Shown: piece after piece, positions 34,211 to 43,353 of the stretch
Position numbering within the stretch: the stretch's first letter is position 1
Layout: each line of letters starts with the position of its first letter
Source: Acidobacteriota bacterium
Lineage (GTDB): Bacteria; Acidobacteriota; Terriglobia; Terriglobales; Acidobacteriaceae
DNA length: 53,640 nt
Assembly: GCA_021800255.1 (NCBI GenBank)
Contig: JAJYZC010000015.1
Span: 1-53,640, forward strand
Reading direction: 5' to 3'
Notes under the pieces: generated by a model
The model's input: the letters and a program-made list of their open reading frames with translations, nothing else
Told to the model about the DNA's origin: nothing
Databases searched by the model: none
Program-made: the position numbers and the translations under genes

Positions 34211-34677
34211 CGACAATTACATCGACGACGTTAGACCCGCCGACGGTCGAGGTTCGCCTGTCCAATGCTCCGGTGGAGCGTGAATGCACCGGGGATGTGA
34301 TCGCCGACGTGAACCGGGCCGGAAACTGGATCAGAGGGCTGGAACTGCTAGGCTCTGTCGGGTTCTCTCTGGAGCGGGCGCTGGCCGCGTTCAACCCGAC
34401 ACTACGGGCGGCTTCCGTCCGGTCGGCTCAAACTGAGTTGGCCGTGACCTACGACGGGGAGGCGGACGCGGGTTTTCTGTACCTGCCCTACGCATCCCCG
34501 GCCAGCGTCGAGCGGAACTCACGGCTGCTCGACTACTCGCACTCGATAGAGGACGACCACGCCACGTTCGGCCTGAGTGCTGAAAAGGAGCTGGTTTTAG
34601 TTCGCTTCCGAGTCCCTCTCAATGAGCGGCTGGATACGTTCCTCCAGCTCTTCGGCAGCCCGCAAGTTCATCACTGA
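34207..34677 (+). CDS. DUF2283-like protein, probable immunity or antitoxin partner of the RHS tip
   Basis: The 156-residue product has two regions resembling DUF2283: one with VIADVNRAGNWIRGLELLGS, the other starting LAVTYDGEADAGFLYLPY. DUF2283 proteins often stand next to DUF4258 genes as presumed toxin-antitoxin pairs. Its ATG overlaps the restored stop of the RHS tip as ATGA, which implies the two were one transcription unit before the frameshift. The order of the two half-motifs looks permuted relative to a single DUF2283 unit. Function is inferred. Confidence 0.65.
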   Translation: MTTITSTTLDPPTVEVRLSNAPVERECTGDVIADVNRAGNWIRGLELLGSVGFSLERALAAFNPTLRAASVRSAQTELAVTYDGEADAGFLYLPYASPASVERNSRLLDYSHSIEDDHATFGLSAEKELVLVRFRVPLNERLDTFLQLFGSPQVHH

Positions 34678-34733
34678 GCCAGCATCCCGAAGAACAACGC
34701 CGCTAAAGCGTCGGCTGGAATAGTGTCGCGGTA

Positions 34734-34756
34734 GGGATACGGCTTTCGCCGTACCC
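34734..34756. terminator. Strong hairpin after the immunity-like gene, no U-run
   Basis: GGG-A-TACGGC pairs with GCCGTA-CCC around a TTTC loop, with one bulged A. It starts 57 bases after the stop at 34677. Because no T-run follows, it is either a weak terminator or a structural RNA element. Confidence 0.4.
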
Positions 34757-34774
34757 CCGCACAGATCCGTACGG

Positions 34775-35328
34775 GCGGATTTCCCACTTTATATCTACAA
34801 TGAGCAGGGTACCGTAGCCGTTACAGAGACGGCGCTTCCGTCAGTAATGGCGGAAGTCAGGCGACATTTCCTTTTCCCCCCACACTATCGGCCGGCGGTT
34901 ATGCGCTCACAGTTGTAAATCAGACGGGGGATAGCTATCAGTATTCGCCCGCTGGCACGAATCTGTTTTCTGCCGCCAGCAGCCAGACCATCGCGGGCAA
35001 TCCCTTCGGCGTGGCGACGGGCGGGCTGAATTGGACCAACACGAATTGCGCCCCTATCGCCATCATAGACGGTCGTCCGAAAATGAGCTGCTCTACGACC
35101 TCGGGCTACCGGCCGGTTCCCGTCGTATCCCTCTATTCGCAGTCACAGGTTATGGTTGGAAACACGCCGGTGACGGTCGGCAATAATCCCACCGCGGTAG
35201 CAGTCTATCCGGCAGCGACCGAAAGCAACACCTCTACGATGACATCTGGAGACACCATCGGCCGGAATGGGCCTGACTGCAACCCCGGTGAGGCCTTTCT
35301 ACTGTTTTATCAATCTGTTGGCGGATAA
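34775..35328 (+). pseudogene. Remnant of a secreted or surface protein gene
   Basis: Two frames join as one protein across a shift near 34850: first FPLYIYNEQGTVAVTETALP, then NGGSQATFPFPPTLSAGGYALTVVN, running to the TAA ending at 35328. The sequence is rich in Thr, Ser, Asn and Gly, like beta-rich surface proteins. No start codon with a ribosome site is present, so the 5' end is lost. A GTG at 35011 opens the last 105 codons only. I do not recognise the family. Confidence 0.45.
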
Positions 35329-35766
35329 CAGGTCCTTCGATGATTGTTTGCCGGCAGGGGCAGACTGTCCATTTTTGGAATAGTTCCATTAAATTCTACA
35401 AAATTTAATAGATGGCGTTCAGGACCACCTCCGCTAAAGCGGGGGCAACTCCTTCATTTTCATTAAGAAATCGCCGCCGCGAGGGGCGGATTTCGATTGG
35501 CAATCGTCATGCTACATGCGAGGAGAAAAATCAGCTTGGGGTGTTTTTTCCTTAGGGCCAGTGGGCCAGATGAAAAAACATGTGATTTTTATTCAGGGGT
35601 AGGTATAAAGTTGTATGCATTTGTGGCCGGATCTATTCATTTTTTGACCGAGTAAGTGATTGACTGTTTCTGAGTTTGCCCCCTCAGGGACGCTGGCACA
35701 CGAGAGGGGATCGGGAAGCGCAATCGATGGGTTTCCGGTCCAGAGAGGGTTGGGAGGAGGATTTCA
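35329..35766. promoter_or_regulatory. Upstream region of the TonB receptor gene
   Basis: The stretch is more AT-rich than its surroundings. It holds an AT palindrome (TTAAATT...AATTTAA, about 35390-35410) and a small hairpin CCTCCGC-TAAA-GCGGGG near 35430. The receptor's ribosome site GGGAGGAGG lies at its right end. No gene is visible. Confidence 0.4.
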
Positions 35767-38700
35767 ATGCGATTTTTCCGTTTGCAGATCACGTTGTTGG
35801 CACTTGGCCTGTTCATGGTTGCAGGTTTCTTTGCCGAGTTGAGCGCCCGCGTTGCGTTTGCGCAGTTCACCACTGCCGCAATCCATGGCACGGTGACCGA
35901 TCCCAGTGGCGCAGTGATTCCAGGCGCGAGCGTCACCGCGCTGAATAACAGCACCGGGATCTCCACCAAAACCACCACCGATGGCCGCGGCTACTACATC
36001 TTCCCGCAATTGCAGATCGGCGGGCCCTATACGGTCACCGTCCAGGAGCAAGGCTTTAAGACCTTCCAATCGGTCGGCATCGAGCTGAATGTCAACAACA
36101 ACCTGCAGATCAACGCCACCCTCCAGACCGGCATCGTCGCCCAGACGGTGCTGGTGAATGCGAACGTCATCCAGGTGGAAACCTCGAATACGCAGTTGCA
36201 GTCGACCCTGACCAGTTCGCAGATCGAAGCGATGCCGATGCTGGGCTTCGACGCCGACATTCTGCAAAAGCTGACCCCGGGCACAGTGGAATCCTCCGAC
36301 CGCTACGGCAACTTCTCCTCCAACGGATCACAAACCGAGGACAACAGTTACCTGCTCGACGGCGTGGACATCAACGATACGCCGCTGCAAAGCTCGGGCA
36401 TCATCGTGAATCCCGATGCGCTGACGGAGGTCACGTTCGTGACCAGCACCCAGAACCCGCAGTACAGCCGTAACTCCGGGGCCATTATCAACGAAGTCCT
36501 GAAGAACGGCACCAATCAGTTCCACGGCGACGGATTTGAGTTCTACCGCGACACGTTTATGAACCTGGGCGGCTACTTCGCGCAGCCGGGCGAGCGGCCG
36601 ATCTACCACCAGAACGTCTACGGCGGCACGGTGGGCGGTCCCGTCATACACAACAAGCTCTTCTTCTTCCTCGCCTATCAGGGCCTACGCAACCGCACCG
36701 CAACCCCGACGCTCACCAACGTTCCCACCGCGTCGCAACTGGGAACTACCACCGGCATCGCAAACCTGTCTGAAGACGACAACATCGCGACCAGCACGGG
36801 CGGCGGTGGAGCAGACCAGACTCTGACCTCCAATCCTATCCCCTTCGCGATTACCGGACCGGCCGGCACTTGCGCCAAGGGCACGCCGTGGAATGTCTGC
36901 TTCCCCACAGGCTCGGTGGAATTACCCACCTCCGACTTCAACCACATCTCTTCCAGCCTGCTCAAGTACGTACCCGCGCCGAACTACGACGCCTCCGCCG
37001 ACCCCGGCAGCACGTACTACAACTTCAACGCCCTGAACACAGAGGGAAGCGACCAGGGCATCATCCGCGTTGACTATCACCTTTCGTCGCGCGATGCGCT
37101 GTGGGCCTCCAGCATCTTCGAGTCGCAGCCTACGACCGAGGCGCTGTCGTTTGTTCCCTACGGAGCCACTCTGCCGGGATGGGCCGAAACCGATGCGCGT
37201 CACATAAAAATCTTCAACGCCTCATGGACGCACACCTTCAACGCCAACACGCTGAACGAACTGCGCGCCGGCTATTTCCGCTTCAATTTTGCTTCCGTCG
37301 AGCCGCAGACGGTTACGCAGCCTTCTTCGTATGGATTCACCGGAATCAACCCCCAGTATCCCGCCGGGGCCTCCATGCCCTACGTTCCGGTGTCAGGATA
37401 CTTCACTCTCGGGTTCACCCCTTACGGTCCACAGCCGCGTTTGGACGCCAACGAAGATTACGCCGACAACTTCACGAAAATTGTGGGCAACCACAACCTG
37501 ATGTTCGGCGCGGAGGTGGAGCGCTTCTCCGTCAACAATCCCTACTACGCGGAAAACAGCGGAGATTACAGCTTCGGCGGGCGGGGAGAGTATTCCTCCG
37601 GCGATCCGCTGCTCGACTTTCTCACGGGCATTCCCGACAGCTTCGACCAGGGAAGCGGCGCCCAGATCAACGCCCTCTCGTGGGACATCTACGGTTACGC
37701 CCAGGACAACTGGAAGTTCACCAACTCGCTGACCCTGAATTACGGCGCCGGCTACGAGATCATGACCCCCTTCGCCAACCTGCAATACGAGAACGAGGCG
37801 GTCATCTGCTGGGTGCCCGGAGCGCAGTCCAAGGTCTTTCCCAATGCCTCAACCAGCAACCTGTATCCCGGCGACACGGGCTGCAACAACCAGGGCGGCG
37901 CCACGACCAAATACGACCACTTCTCGCCGCGCGTGGGCTTCGCCTGGTCGCCCAGCAATGGCCCCTCTTCGCTGTTTGGCCCATCCGGATCCCACATGTT
38001 CTCGATCCGCGGCGGCTTCGGCGTGTACTTTAACCGCGATTCCGAGGAAGCGCAGCTCCAGAATCTGGAAGATCCCCCCTTCGGCACCAGCAGCTTAGGC
38101 GCAGGCGGTGTTCCCGGCCTCAGCCCCAGCTTTACCAATCCATATGTTGACATCGCCGGAAACGGCTCGGCCAAGAGTCCCTTCCCTTACACCTTCCCCA
38201 CGCCGGCGACGGCGAAGACGATTACCGCGGCTCAGTTTGCATCGTACGTTCCGTACGACCTCAGCACCATCGCTTCCAACTACAACGTTCCTTACGCGTA
38301 TAACTTCAATCTCAATGTGCAGCGGCAGATTCCCGGCGACCAGGTGCTGACCGTGGCCTATGTGGGAACCCTGGGCCGCAAACTGATACGGGCCTACGAG
38401 GCCGACCAGATTACGCCCTCGGGCCACGCGGCCGCAGTTGCAGCCTGTACTGCCTGGGAAACCTCTCCCACCTCTGCCGCCGCAGCCGCCTGCTCCGCCG
38501 GTCCCTCCAGCGTCGATCCCTTCACGGATCCATCGTGGTACATCGACACCACCGGCAATTTCCTCTCCGTAGGCCGCGTACGCACCGACGGCGCCTCCAA
38601 CTATAACGCCTTGCAGGTGAGCCTGGAGAAGAACCCCACCCACGGCCTTTATTTCAACCTCGCGTACACCTGGAGCCACGCGCTCGACAACGGCTCCGGC

Positions 38701-39414
38701 TTTGAGAGCTCGGGCTTCGGCAACAGCTACGACATTACCGGGACCAACTGGGTGCCGGGGTTCCAGTACCTCAGCTACGGGAACTCGGAATACGACGCGA
38801 CCCAGCGATTCTCGGCCGGCTACGGCTATGTGATCCCGCTCTTCCGCGCCATGAAAGAGAATCGGATTGTAAACGAGGCCCTCGGCGACTGGAACATTAC
38901 CGGCATCACCGCTCTGCAGTCGGGCTTCCCGGCTTCCATCGGCGAAACCGGCACCAACAATTCCCTTTACTGCGACACACTCTTTGGATCGTACAATTAT
39001 TATGCCTGCCCGGATACGCCGGAGACCTCCAGCTTCCACATACCGCTGCTCAACCCGCGCTCCCCGAGCCACCTGTGGTTCAGCCCGTCGTACTTTTCTG
39101 CTGAGCCGGTGGGAACCTTCGGCAACGTCGGCCGCGGTTTCATGCGCGGTCCGGGATTCAACTACACCGACTTGAGCTTGTTCAAGGATCTCCCCCTGGG
39201 CCGGTCTGACACTTCGCGCATCCTTCAGCTTCGCCTGGAAGCCTACAACGCCTTCAACCACCCGAACTTCGCTCCGCCGGACGGCAACTTGAGCACGGGC
39301 GCCGCATTTGGCACCATCACCTCGGTGCAGGAGCCTGGCCAGGTAACCGGCAATGTAAACGGCGACCCGCAACCCGGGCGCGCCGTCCAGATCGCCGGCC
39401 GCATCTACTTTTGA
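35767..39414 (+). CDS. TonB-dependent receptor with carboxypeptidase-regulatory-like domain (Oar-like)
   Basis: The 1215-residue protein starts with a signal peptide ending near ARVAFAQ. A CarboxypepD_reg-like domain follows (about 38-115, GTVTDPSGAVIPGASVTALN). A plug domain is next (about 125-240, with NGSQTEDNSYLLDGVDIND), then a long beta barrel ending in phenylalanine (IAGRIYF), as outer-membrane proteins do. Acidobacteria have many such receptors, thought to import polysaccharide fragments or other large ligands. No partner SusD-like gene is present. A TTCG-loop terminator follows the stop. Confidence 0.92.
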   Translation: MRFFRLQITLLALGLFMVAGFFAELSARVAFAQFTTAAIHGTVTDPSGAVIPGASVTALNNSTGISTKTTTDGRGYYIFPQLQIGGPYTVTVQEQGFKTFQSVGIELNVNNNLQINATLQTGIVAQTVLVNANVIQVETSNTQLQSTLTSSQIEAMPMLGFDADILQKLTPGTVESSDRYGNFSSNGSQTEDNSYLLDGVDINDTPLQSSGIIVNPDALTEVTFVTSTQNPQYSRNSGAIINEVLKNGTNQFHGDGFEFYRDTFMNLGGYFAQPGERPIYHQNVYGGTVGGPVIHNKLFFFLAYQGLRNRTATPTLTNVPTASQLGTTTGIANLSEDDNIATSTGGGGADQTLTSNPIPFAITGPAGTCAKGTPWNVCFPTGSVELPTSDFNHISSSLLKYVPAPNYDASADPGSTYYNFNALNTEGSDQGIIRVDYHLSSRDALWASSIFESQPTTEALSFVPYGATLPGWAETDARHIKIFNASWTHTFNANTLNELRAGYFRFNFASVEPQTVTQPSSYGFTGINPQYPAGASMPYVPVSGYFTLGFTPYGPQPRLDANEDYADNFTKIVGNHNLMFGAEVERFSVNNPYYAENSGDYSFGGRGEYSSGDPLLDFLTGIPDSFDQGSGAQINALSWDIYGYAQDNWKFTNSLTLNYGAGYEIMTPFANLQYENEAVICWVPGAQSKVFPNASTSNLYPGDTGCNNQGGATTKYDHFSPRVGFAWSPSNGPSSLFGPSGSHMFSIRGGFGVYFNRDSEEAQLQNLEDPPFGTSSLGAGGVPGLSPSFTNPYVDIAGNGSAKSPFPYTFPTPATAKTITAAQFASYVPYDLSTIASNYNVPYAYNFNLNVQRQIPGDQVLTVAYVGTLGRKLIRAYEADQITPSGHAAAVAACTAWETSPTSAAAAACSAGPSSVDPFTDPSWYIDTTGNFLSVGRVRTDGASNYNALQVSLEKNPTHGLYFNLAYTWSHALDNGSGFESSGFGNSYDITGTNWVPGFQYLSYGNSEYDATQRFSAGYGYVIPLFRAMKENRIVNEALGDWNITGITALQSGFPASIGETGTNNSLYCDTLFGSYNYYACPDTPETSSFHIPLLNPRSPSHLWFSPSYFSAEPVGTFGNVGRGFMRGPGFNYTDLSLFKDLPLGRSDTSRILQLRLEAYNAFNHPNFAPPDGNLSTGAAFGTITSVQEPGQVTGNVNGDPQPGRAVQIAGRIYF

Positions 39415-39437
39415 TCTTTGGCAGGGTTTTACGGCGG

Positions 39438-39465
39438 GGGCCGCTTCGGCGGCCCTTCGCTTTTG
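39438..39465 (+). terminator. TTCG-tetraloop hairpin terminator after the TonB receptor gene
   Basis: GGGCCGC and GCGGCCC form a seven-base stem around TTCG, followed by TTCGCTTTT. It starts 23 bases past the stop codon at 39414. The U-tract is interrupted, so termination may be incomplete. Confidence 0.6.
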
Positions 39466-39548
39466 TGGGGCAGGCACGAGAACGGGCTTTAACACCCCGC
39501 GGCAGGTAATGCCTACAGTTCAGTTTTCCGCGCGAAGCTGACAACGCT

Positions 39549-40139
39549 TCAGCGCGTCCGCCTGTCCTTCTTCTTAGCGGATTGGGCCGGCGTTTTCCTG
39601 GGTGACGCCATTTTCGCCTTGAGCGCAGGTCGCTTGGTTTCCTTCCCCTTCTTTACAGGCGTGGATTTTGCCGAGCCAGACCGGGGCTTGGCGGCGTTTT
39701 TGCGCGCCGCGCGCGTCTTTTCGGCCAGCGTGGCCTTGAGTTCGGCGTCGAACTCGGCGGGGGTGAGCGGGCGGGCCGACTTGCGCAGCCGCTCGATGTC
39801 GTAGAAGGCGCGGCGCTCGGCCTGAAAGACGTGAACCACAAAATCCACGTAGTCGAGCAGTATCCATGCGGCGTTGCGGCGGCCCTCGACGGAGTGGGGG
39901 TAGACGCCGAAGTTGCGTTTCAGGCGCAGCTCGATCTCGTCGGCAATGGCGATGGCCTGGCGGTCGTTGGCGGCCGAGGTGACCAGGAAGAAGTCCGAGA
40001 GGCCGGAGTCGATAGGGTCGAGTTCGAGGATGCGCGTGTCCTGGCCCTTCTTTTCCTCGCAGACCGCAGCGGCGGCCTGAACCAGAATGCGCGTTTGTGG
40101 TTTGCTGAGTGTTGGCTGGGGCGCGGGCGCGGTGCTCAT
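39549..40139 (-). CDS. rsfS: Ribosomal silencing factor RsfS with long basic tail
   Basis: RsfS binds ribosomal protein uL14 and blocks subunit joining when nutrients are short. The core (about residues 15-125) has family segments DTRILELDPIDSGLSDFFLV, GVYPHSVEGRRNAAWILLDY and VVHVFQAERRAFYDIE. A lysine- and arginine-rich tail of about 75 residues (KSTPVKKGKETKRPALKAK...) makes the protein 196 aa long, well over the usual ~110. The ATG at 40139 is taken as start; one at 40166 is possible. It follows nadD on the same strand, the classic gene pair. Confidence 0.9.
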   Translation of the reverse strand: MSTAPAPQPTLSKPQTRILVQAAAAVCEEKKGQDTRILELDPIDSGLSDFFLVTSAANDRQAIAIADEIELRLKRNFGVYPHSVEGRRNAAWILLDYVDFVVHVFQAERRAFYDIERLRKSARPLTPAEFDAELKATLAEKTRAARKNAAKPRSGSAKSTPVKKGKETKRPALKAKMASPRKTPAQSAKKKDRRTR

Positions 40140-40263
40140 GCGGCGGGATTGTTCTCCACCACCCATCGTACAGCGGTTTTGCGCTTCCGGGAAGGCGGCC
40201 TGGGCTCCGCTTGGGCTTTCCGGGATGAAAGGCCGTTTGCGGCGGCGCGGCGCGGCGAATGGA

Positions 40264-41049
40264 TTAACAGTACAGGTTGTGCTTGGCGATGTACTCGCGG
40301 ACAACTGCGGGCAAGGGATCGGAGATCGCGGTTCCGGCTAAAGGTCCGGAGCTTTTATGCTTGCGGATCGCCTCGCGAATGGCAGAAGCGCTGATCTCCA
40401 CGTTCAGCCCGGGAAGCAGATAGAAGGGCGCACGGTCTCCGGCGGCGTTCATCAAAGAGAAAGCGCGGACGGTGAGGCTTGATTCGGCGGGCGCGGAATC
40501 AGTGGCGCCGGGTGCGGCCTTCTTGGGCTGCGGCAGAAGGTGCGCAGCAGGTTCCAGAGTGAGTTCCGGCGGGAGCGCGGCTTGAAGGATGGAGATGCTC
40601 TCGCCCAACCGCTGACCGGGCCGGGAGGCAACGATGAAAGGCGCGAGGAAAGGAATCTCCGCGGCCCGATGCCAGCTCTTCAAGTTGAAAAACGAGTCGG
40701 CGCCCATCAGACAAAACAAGGTGCAGTCCGGGCCCACTGCGGCGCGCAGACGTTTTAAGGTTTCGAGCGTGAAGTTGGGCTCGCCGGAGGGCCTGGGTGC
40801 ATCGGCAAGGGATAGGTCAAAGCCGGGCTCGCCGGCGATGGCAAGGCGCGTCATAGCCACGCGGTCTTCAAAGCCGGCGGTGGCGCCGTGAGTCTTGAGC
40901 GGCTGCGTGCCCACGGGCGCAAAGAGCACTGTATCCAGCCCGAGCGCGACGCGGGCGGCGCGGGCCACGGTTAAATGGCCGCGATGGGGCGGATCGAAGC
41001 TGCCGCCGAAGAAGGCGATGCGGCTGCCGGCGCGATGGGCCTGGCTCAT
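40264..41049 (-). CDS. nadD: Nicotinate-nucleotide adenylyltransferase
   Basis: NadD joins nicotinate mononucleotide and ATP to deamido-NAD. The 261-residue enzyme has the nucleotidyltransferase motif GGSFDPPHRGHL near the start. The substrate-binding block LFCLMGADSFFNLKSWHRA and the closing motif ISASAIREAIRKH follow. An insert rich in Ala and Pro (about 170-205, LPQPKKAAPGATDSAPAE) is unusual, as typical NadD is ~200-220 aa. The ATG at 41049 begins just before the fold. rsfS lies 124 bases downstream. Confidence 0.93.
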   Translation of the reverse strand: MSQAHRAGSRIAFFGGSFDPPHRGHLTVARAARVALGLDTVLFAPVGTQPLKTHGATAGFEDRVAMTRLAIAGEPGFDLSLADAPRPSGEPNFTLETLKRLRAAVGPDCTLFCLMGADSFFNLKSWHRAAEIPFLAPFIVASRPGQRLGESISILQAALPPELTLEPAAHLLPQPKKAAPGATDSAPAESSLTVRAFSLMNAAGDRAPFYLLPGLNVEISASAIREAIRKHKSSGPLAGTAISDPLPAVVREYIAKHNLYC

Positions 41050-41253
41050 GGCATCATCGTACCGTGAACGGACGGCGCGGGTATCGGCGCGGCAGCCGGC
41101 GAAGATGCGCGCAGAAACGCATGTGTGTCGCTGATACACTGAGAGTGGCTCCAGAGTTTCCGTGCCCTCTCAACCATCGTGTCCGCTGCGGATGCGGCCG
41201 GGCGGAGGCGTTTTCGGAGTCATGTAACTCGGAACCCGCTGCAAACGGAATCG

Positions 41254-42537
41254 ATGTTCAGGGACTGGTATGCGCGCTGGATGTTCGCGTGGGAGACGCG
41301 CCTGACCACGCGCGACGAAAACCGCGTGGTGCGCCCGCTGGAGTGGGGCTTCGAATGGATCGCGCCGTTTCTTGAGGCCAACGGCTTTGCCGACGCGCTG
41401 CCCGGCCCCGATATTCTCCGAGAGGATGCCGCGGCCGAAGCCGCCATGGTGCGCATCAACCAGATCCTCATCCGCCATAGCGACCAGTTCTTCGGCTACC
41501 GGCGGCCTACGGACTTCCGGCTGGAAGAGCGTTATCCGCAACTGTTTCCCACCAATGTGCGCCCGGAGACGCTGGCCAGGGATGCGGCCATCCGCGAGCA
41601 GGCCGCCACGGGCAAACTTGAAAAGGCGCAGTATCTGCGGTTTACTTCGCCGGAGCGGACGCCCTACCCGGAAAACGATCTGGTGAACGCGCGCTGGTAC
41701 CCGGCGCCTGCGCACAAAGACCCGGCGCGGCCCAAACAGGCCATCGTTGTCTTGCCGCAGTGGAATGCGGATGGATTCAGCCACAATGTGCTGTGCCGGA
41801 TCTTCAACCGTATGGGGGTTTCGGCGCTGCGGCTCTCAAAGCCGTATCACGACATCCGCCGTCCCACCGAGCTGGAACGCGCCGACTATGCGGTGAGCGC
41901 CAACCTCGGACGTACGATTTCAGCGTGCCGGCAAGCGGTGGTAGACATTCGCTGCTGCCTGGACTGGCTGGAGGAGCAGGGCTACGAGCACTTCGGCGTG
42001 CTGGGCACGAGCCTGGGATCGTGCTACGCTTTTTTGGCTAGCGCGCACGACGCGCGGCTGCGGGTGAACGCCTTCAACCACGCATCCACAGCCTTCGGCG
42101 ACGTGGTATGGACCGGGCAAAGCACGCGCCACATCCGCCAAGCCGTGGAGCAGGCCGGGCTGACGCAGGAGCGGTTGCGGGCGCTGTGGGCGGCCATCAG
42201 CCCCGTGAACTACTACGAAAAATTCATGGGGCCGAAGGCCGACGGCGCGGGCAAGAACGTGCTCCTCGTTTACGCCAACTATGATCTGACCTTTCCCAAG
42301 GAGTATTCGTTGCAGGTGGTCGAGGCCTTCCGCCACTACGGCGTGCGCTTTGAGCCGCACGCGCTGCCCTGCGGCCACTACACCACCGGCGAAGCGCCCT
42401 ACAAGTTCATCGACGGCTGGCACATGGGCTGGTTTGTGCACCGGGCGTTCAAGGAATTGCGGGCAGAAGCGACAGGAGGACCGAACGCCCTTCCCAGCGA
42501 TGCGCACGAGACCGAAGAACATGCCGTCTCGCGTTGA
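41254..42537 (+). CDS. Alpha/beta hydrolase superfamily protein
   Basis: The 427-residue protein has an N-terminal helical region (MFRDWYARWMFAW...), then an alpha/beta hydrolase core. The nucleophile elbow is GVLGTSLGSCYAF (GxSxG). A likely acid lies in VYANYDLTFP and a catalytic histidine in PCGHYTTGE. The strand IVVLPQWNADGFSHN precedes the oxyanion region. No substrate is recognisable. The ATG at 41254 is used; upstream in-frame starts lack support. It is convergent with the Sel1 gene. Confidence 0.8.
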   Translation: MFRDWYARWMFAWETRLTTRDENRVVRPLEWGFEWIAPFLEANGFADALPGPDILREDAAAEAAMVRINQILIRHSDQFFGYRRPTDFRLEERYPQLFPTNVRPETLARDAAIREQAATGKLEKAQYLRFTSPERTPYPENDLVNARWYPAPAHKDPARPKQAIVVLPQWNADGFSHNVLCRIFNRMGVSALRLSKPYHDIRRPTELERADYAVSANLGRTISACRQAVVDIRCCLDWLEEQGYEHFGVLGTSLGSCYAFLASAHDARLRVNAFNHASTAFGDVVWTGQSTRHIRQAVEQAGLTQERLRALWAAISPVNYYEKFMGPKADGAGKNVLLVYANYDLTFPKEYSLQVVEAFRHYGVRFEPHALPCGHYTTGEAPYKFIDGWHMGWFVHRAFKELRAEATGGPNALPSDAHETEEHAVSR

Positions 42538-42561
42538 CCGGCAACACTGGCAGTTCAGACA

Positions 42562-43182
42562 TTACTGTGCTGCGCCGGGCCGGGGATGGGCGGCCTGCCA
42601 GGCGGCGATGCGCTCCTGGACGTCTTGGAGCTGATCGACTGTAATGCGCGTGCCCACGTTCTGGCGGTTGGCAGCGTAGCGGGCCTGATTCGGGCCCTTT
42701 ACCGAGGCAGCAAGATCGAGCCAGAAGTAGGCATCTACATCGCTCTGCGGCACGCCCAGCCCCAGCGTGTAGAGCATTCCCAGCGTGCCTTGCGCGCCCA
42801 CGTCTCCCTGATCCGCAGCCTTGCGATACCAAGCGGCCGCCTGCGCCGGATCGCGCGGAAAACCCTCACCTCCGTCGAGATAGAGCGCGGCCAGATGGAG
42901 TTCGCCGTCGATGTAGTTTTGATCGGCGGCCTTGCGGTACCACGCCGCGGCCTGCTGGTAGTCGCTGGCCATGCGCGCGCGGAACTGCTCGGCCGCAGCG
43001 GCCTGGACATAGCTTTCGCCTACCTTCACTTCCGCGGCGGGGTCGCCGGCGTTGGCCTTGGCGAGCAGAGACGCATCCACCGCCGTTGTCCGCGCCGGAG
43101 TTTGGCCAGCGGTTTGGGAAGCCGGAAGCAACGCACATGCCAGCGCCACCGTTACCACTGCGGGAACCGCCCGCGCGGCCAT
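42562..43182 (-). CDS. Exported Sel1-repeat protein
   Basis: After a signal peptide (AVPAVVTVALACALLPASQTAG) the 206-residue protein carries three Sel1-type repeats (AAAWYRKAADQNYIDGELHLAALY, then AAAWYRKAADQGDVGAQGTLG, then a half repeat with DAYFWLDLAASV). Sel1 repeats form a solenoid that binds partner proteins. GGAGGGAGG lies just before the ATG at 43182 and decides the start over an earlier in-frame codon. The partner is unknown. Confidence 0.85.
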   Translation of the reverse strand: MAARAVPAVVTVALACALLPASQTAGQTPARTTAVDASLLAKANAGDPAAEVKVGESYVQAAAAEQFRARMASDYQQAAAWYRKAADQNYIDGELHLAALYLDGGEGFPRDPAQAAAWYRKAADQGDVGAQGTLGMLYTLGLGVPQSDVDAYFWLDLAASVKGPNQARYAANRQNVGTRITVDQLQDVQERIAAWQAAHPRPGAAQ

Positions 43183-43353
43183 AAAACCTCCCTCCATCCT
43201 TTCAGGATGGTTCACGTCCTCAGTTTACTGGGTTGGAGCGAGGGCGCGGATGGGGCAGACACAGAGAGGCGAGCAACGGATTTGTCTCGCCGCGCGAATG
43301 CGACGGACAGAATGCCGCGCTGGGCAGTGCGCGGAAAGAGATAGAATTTCGGT

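Noticed and set aside
38095..39495. Long minus-strand frame opposite the TonB receptor
   Set aside because: No domain, start site or conserved composition; the receptor strand is certain.
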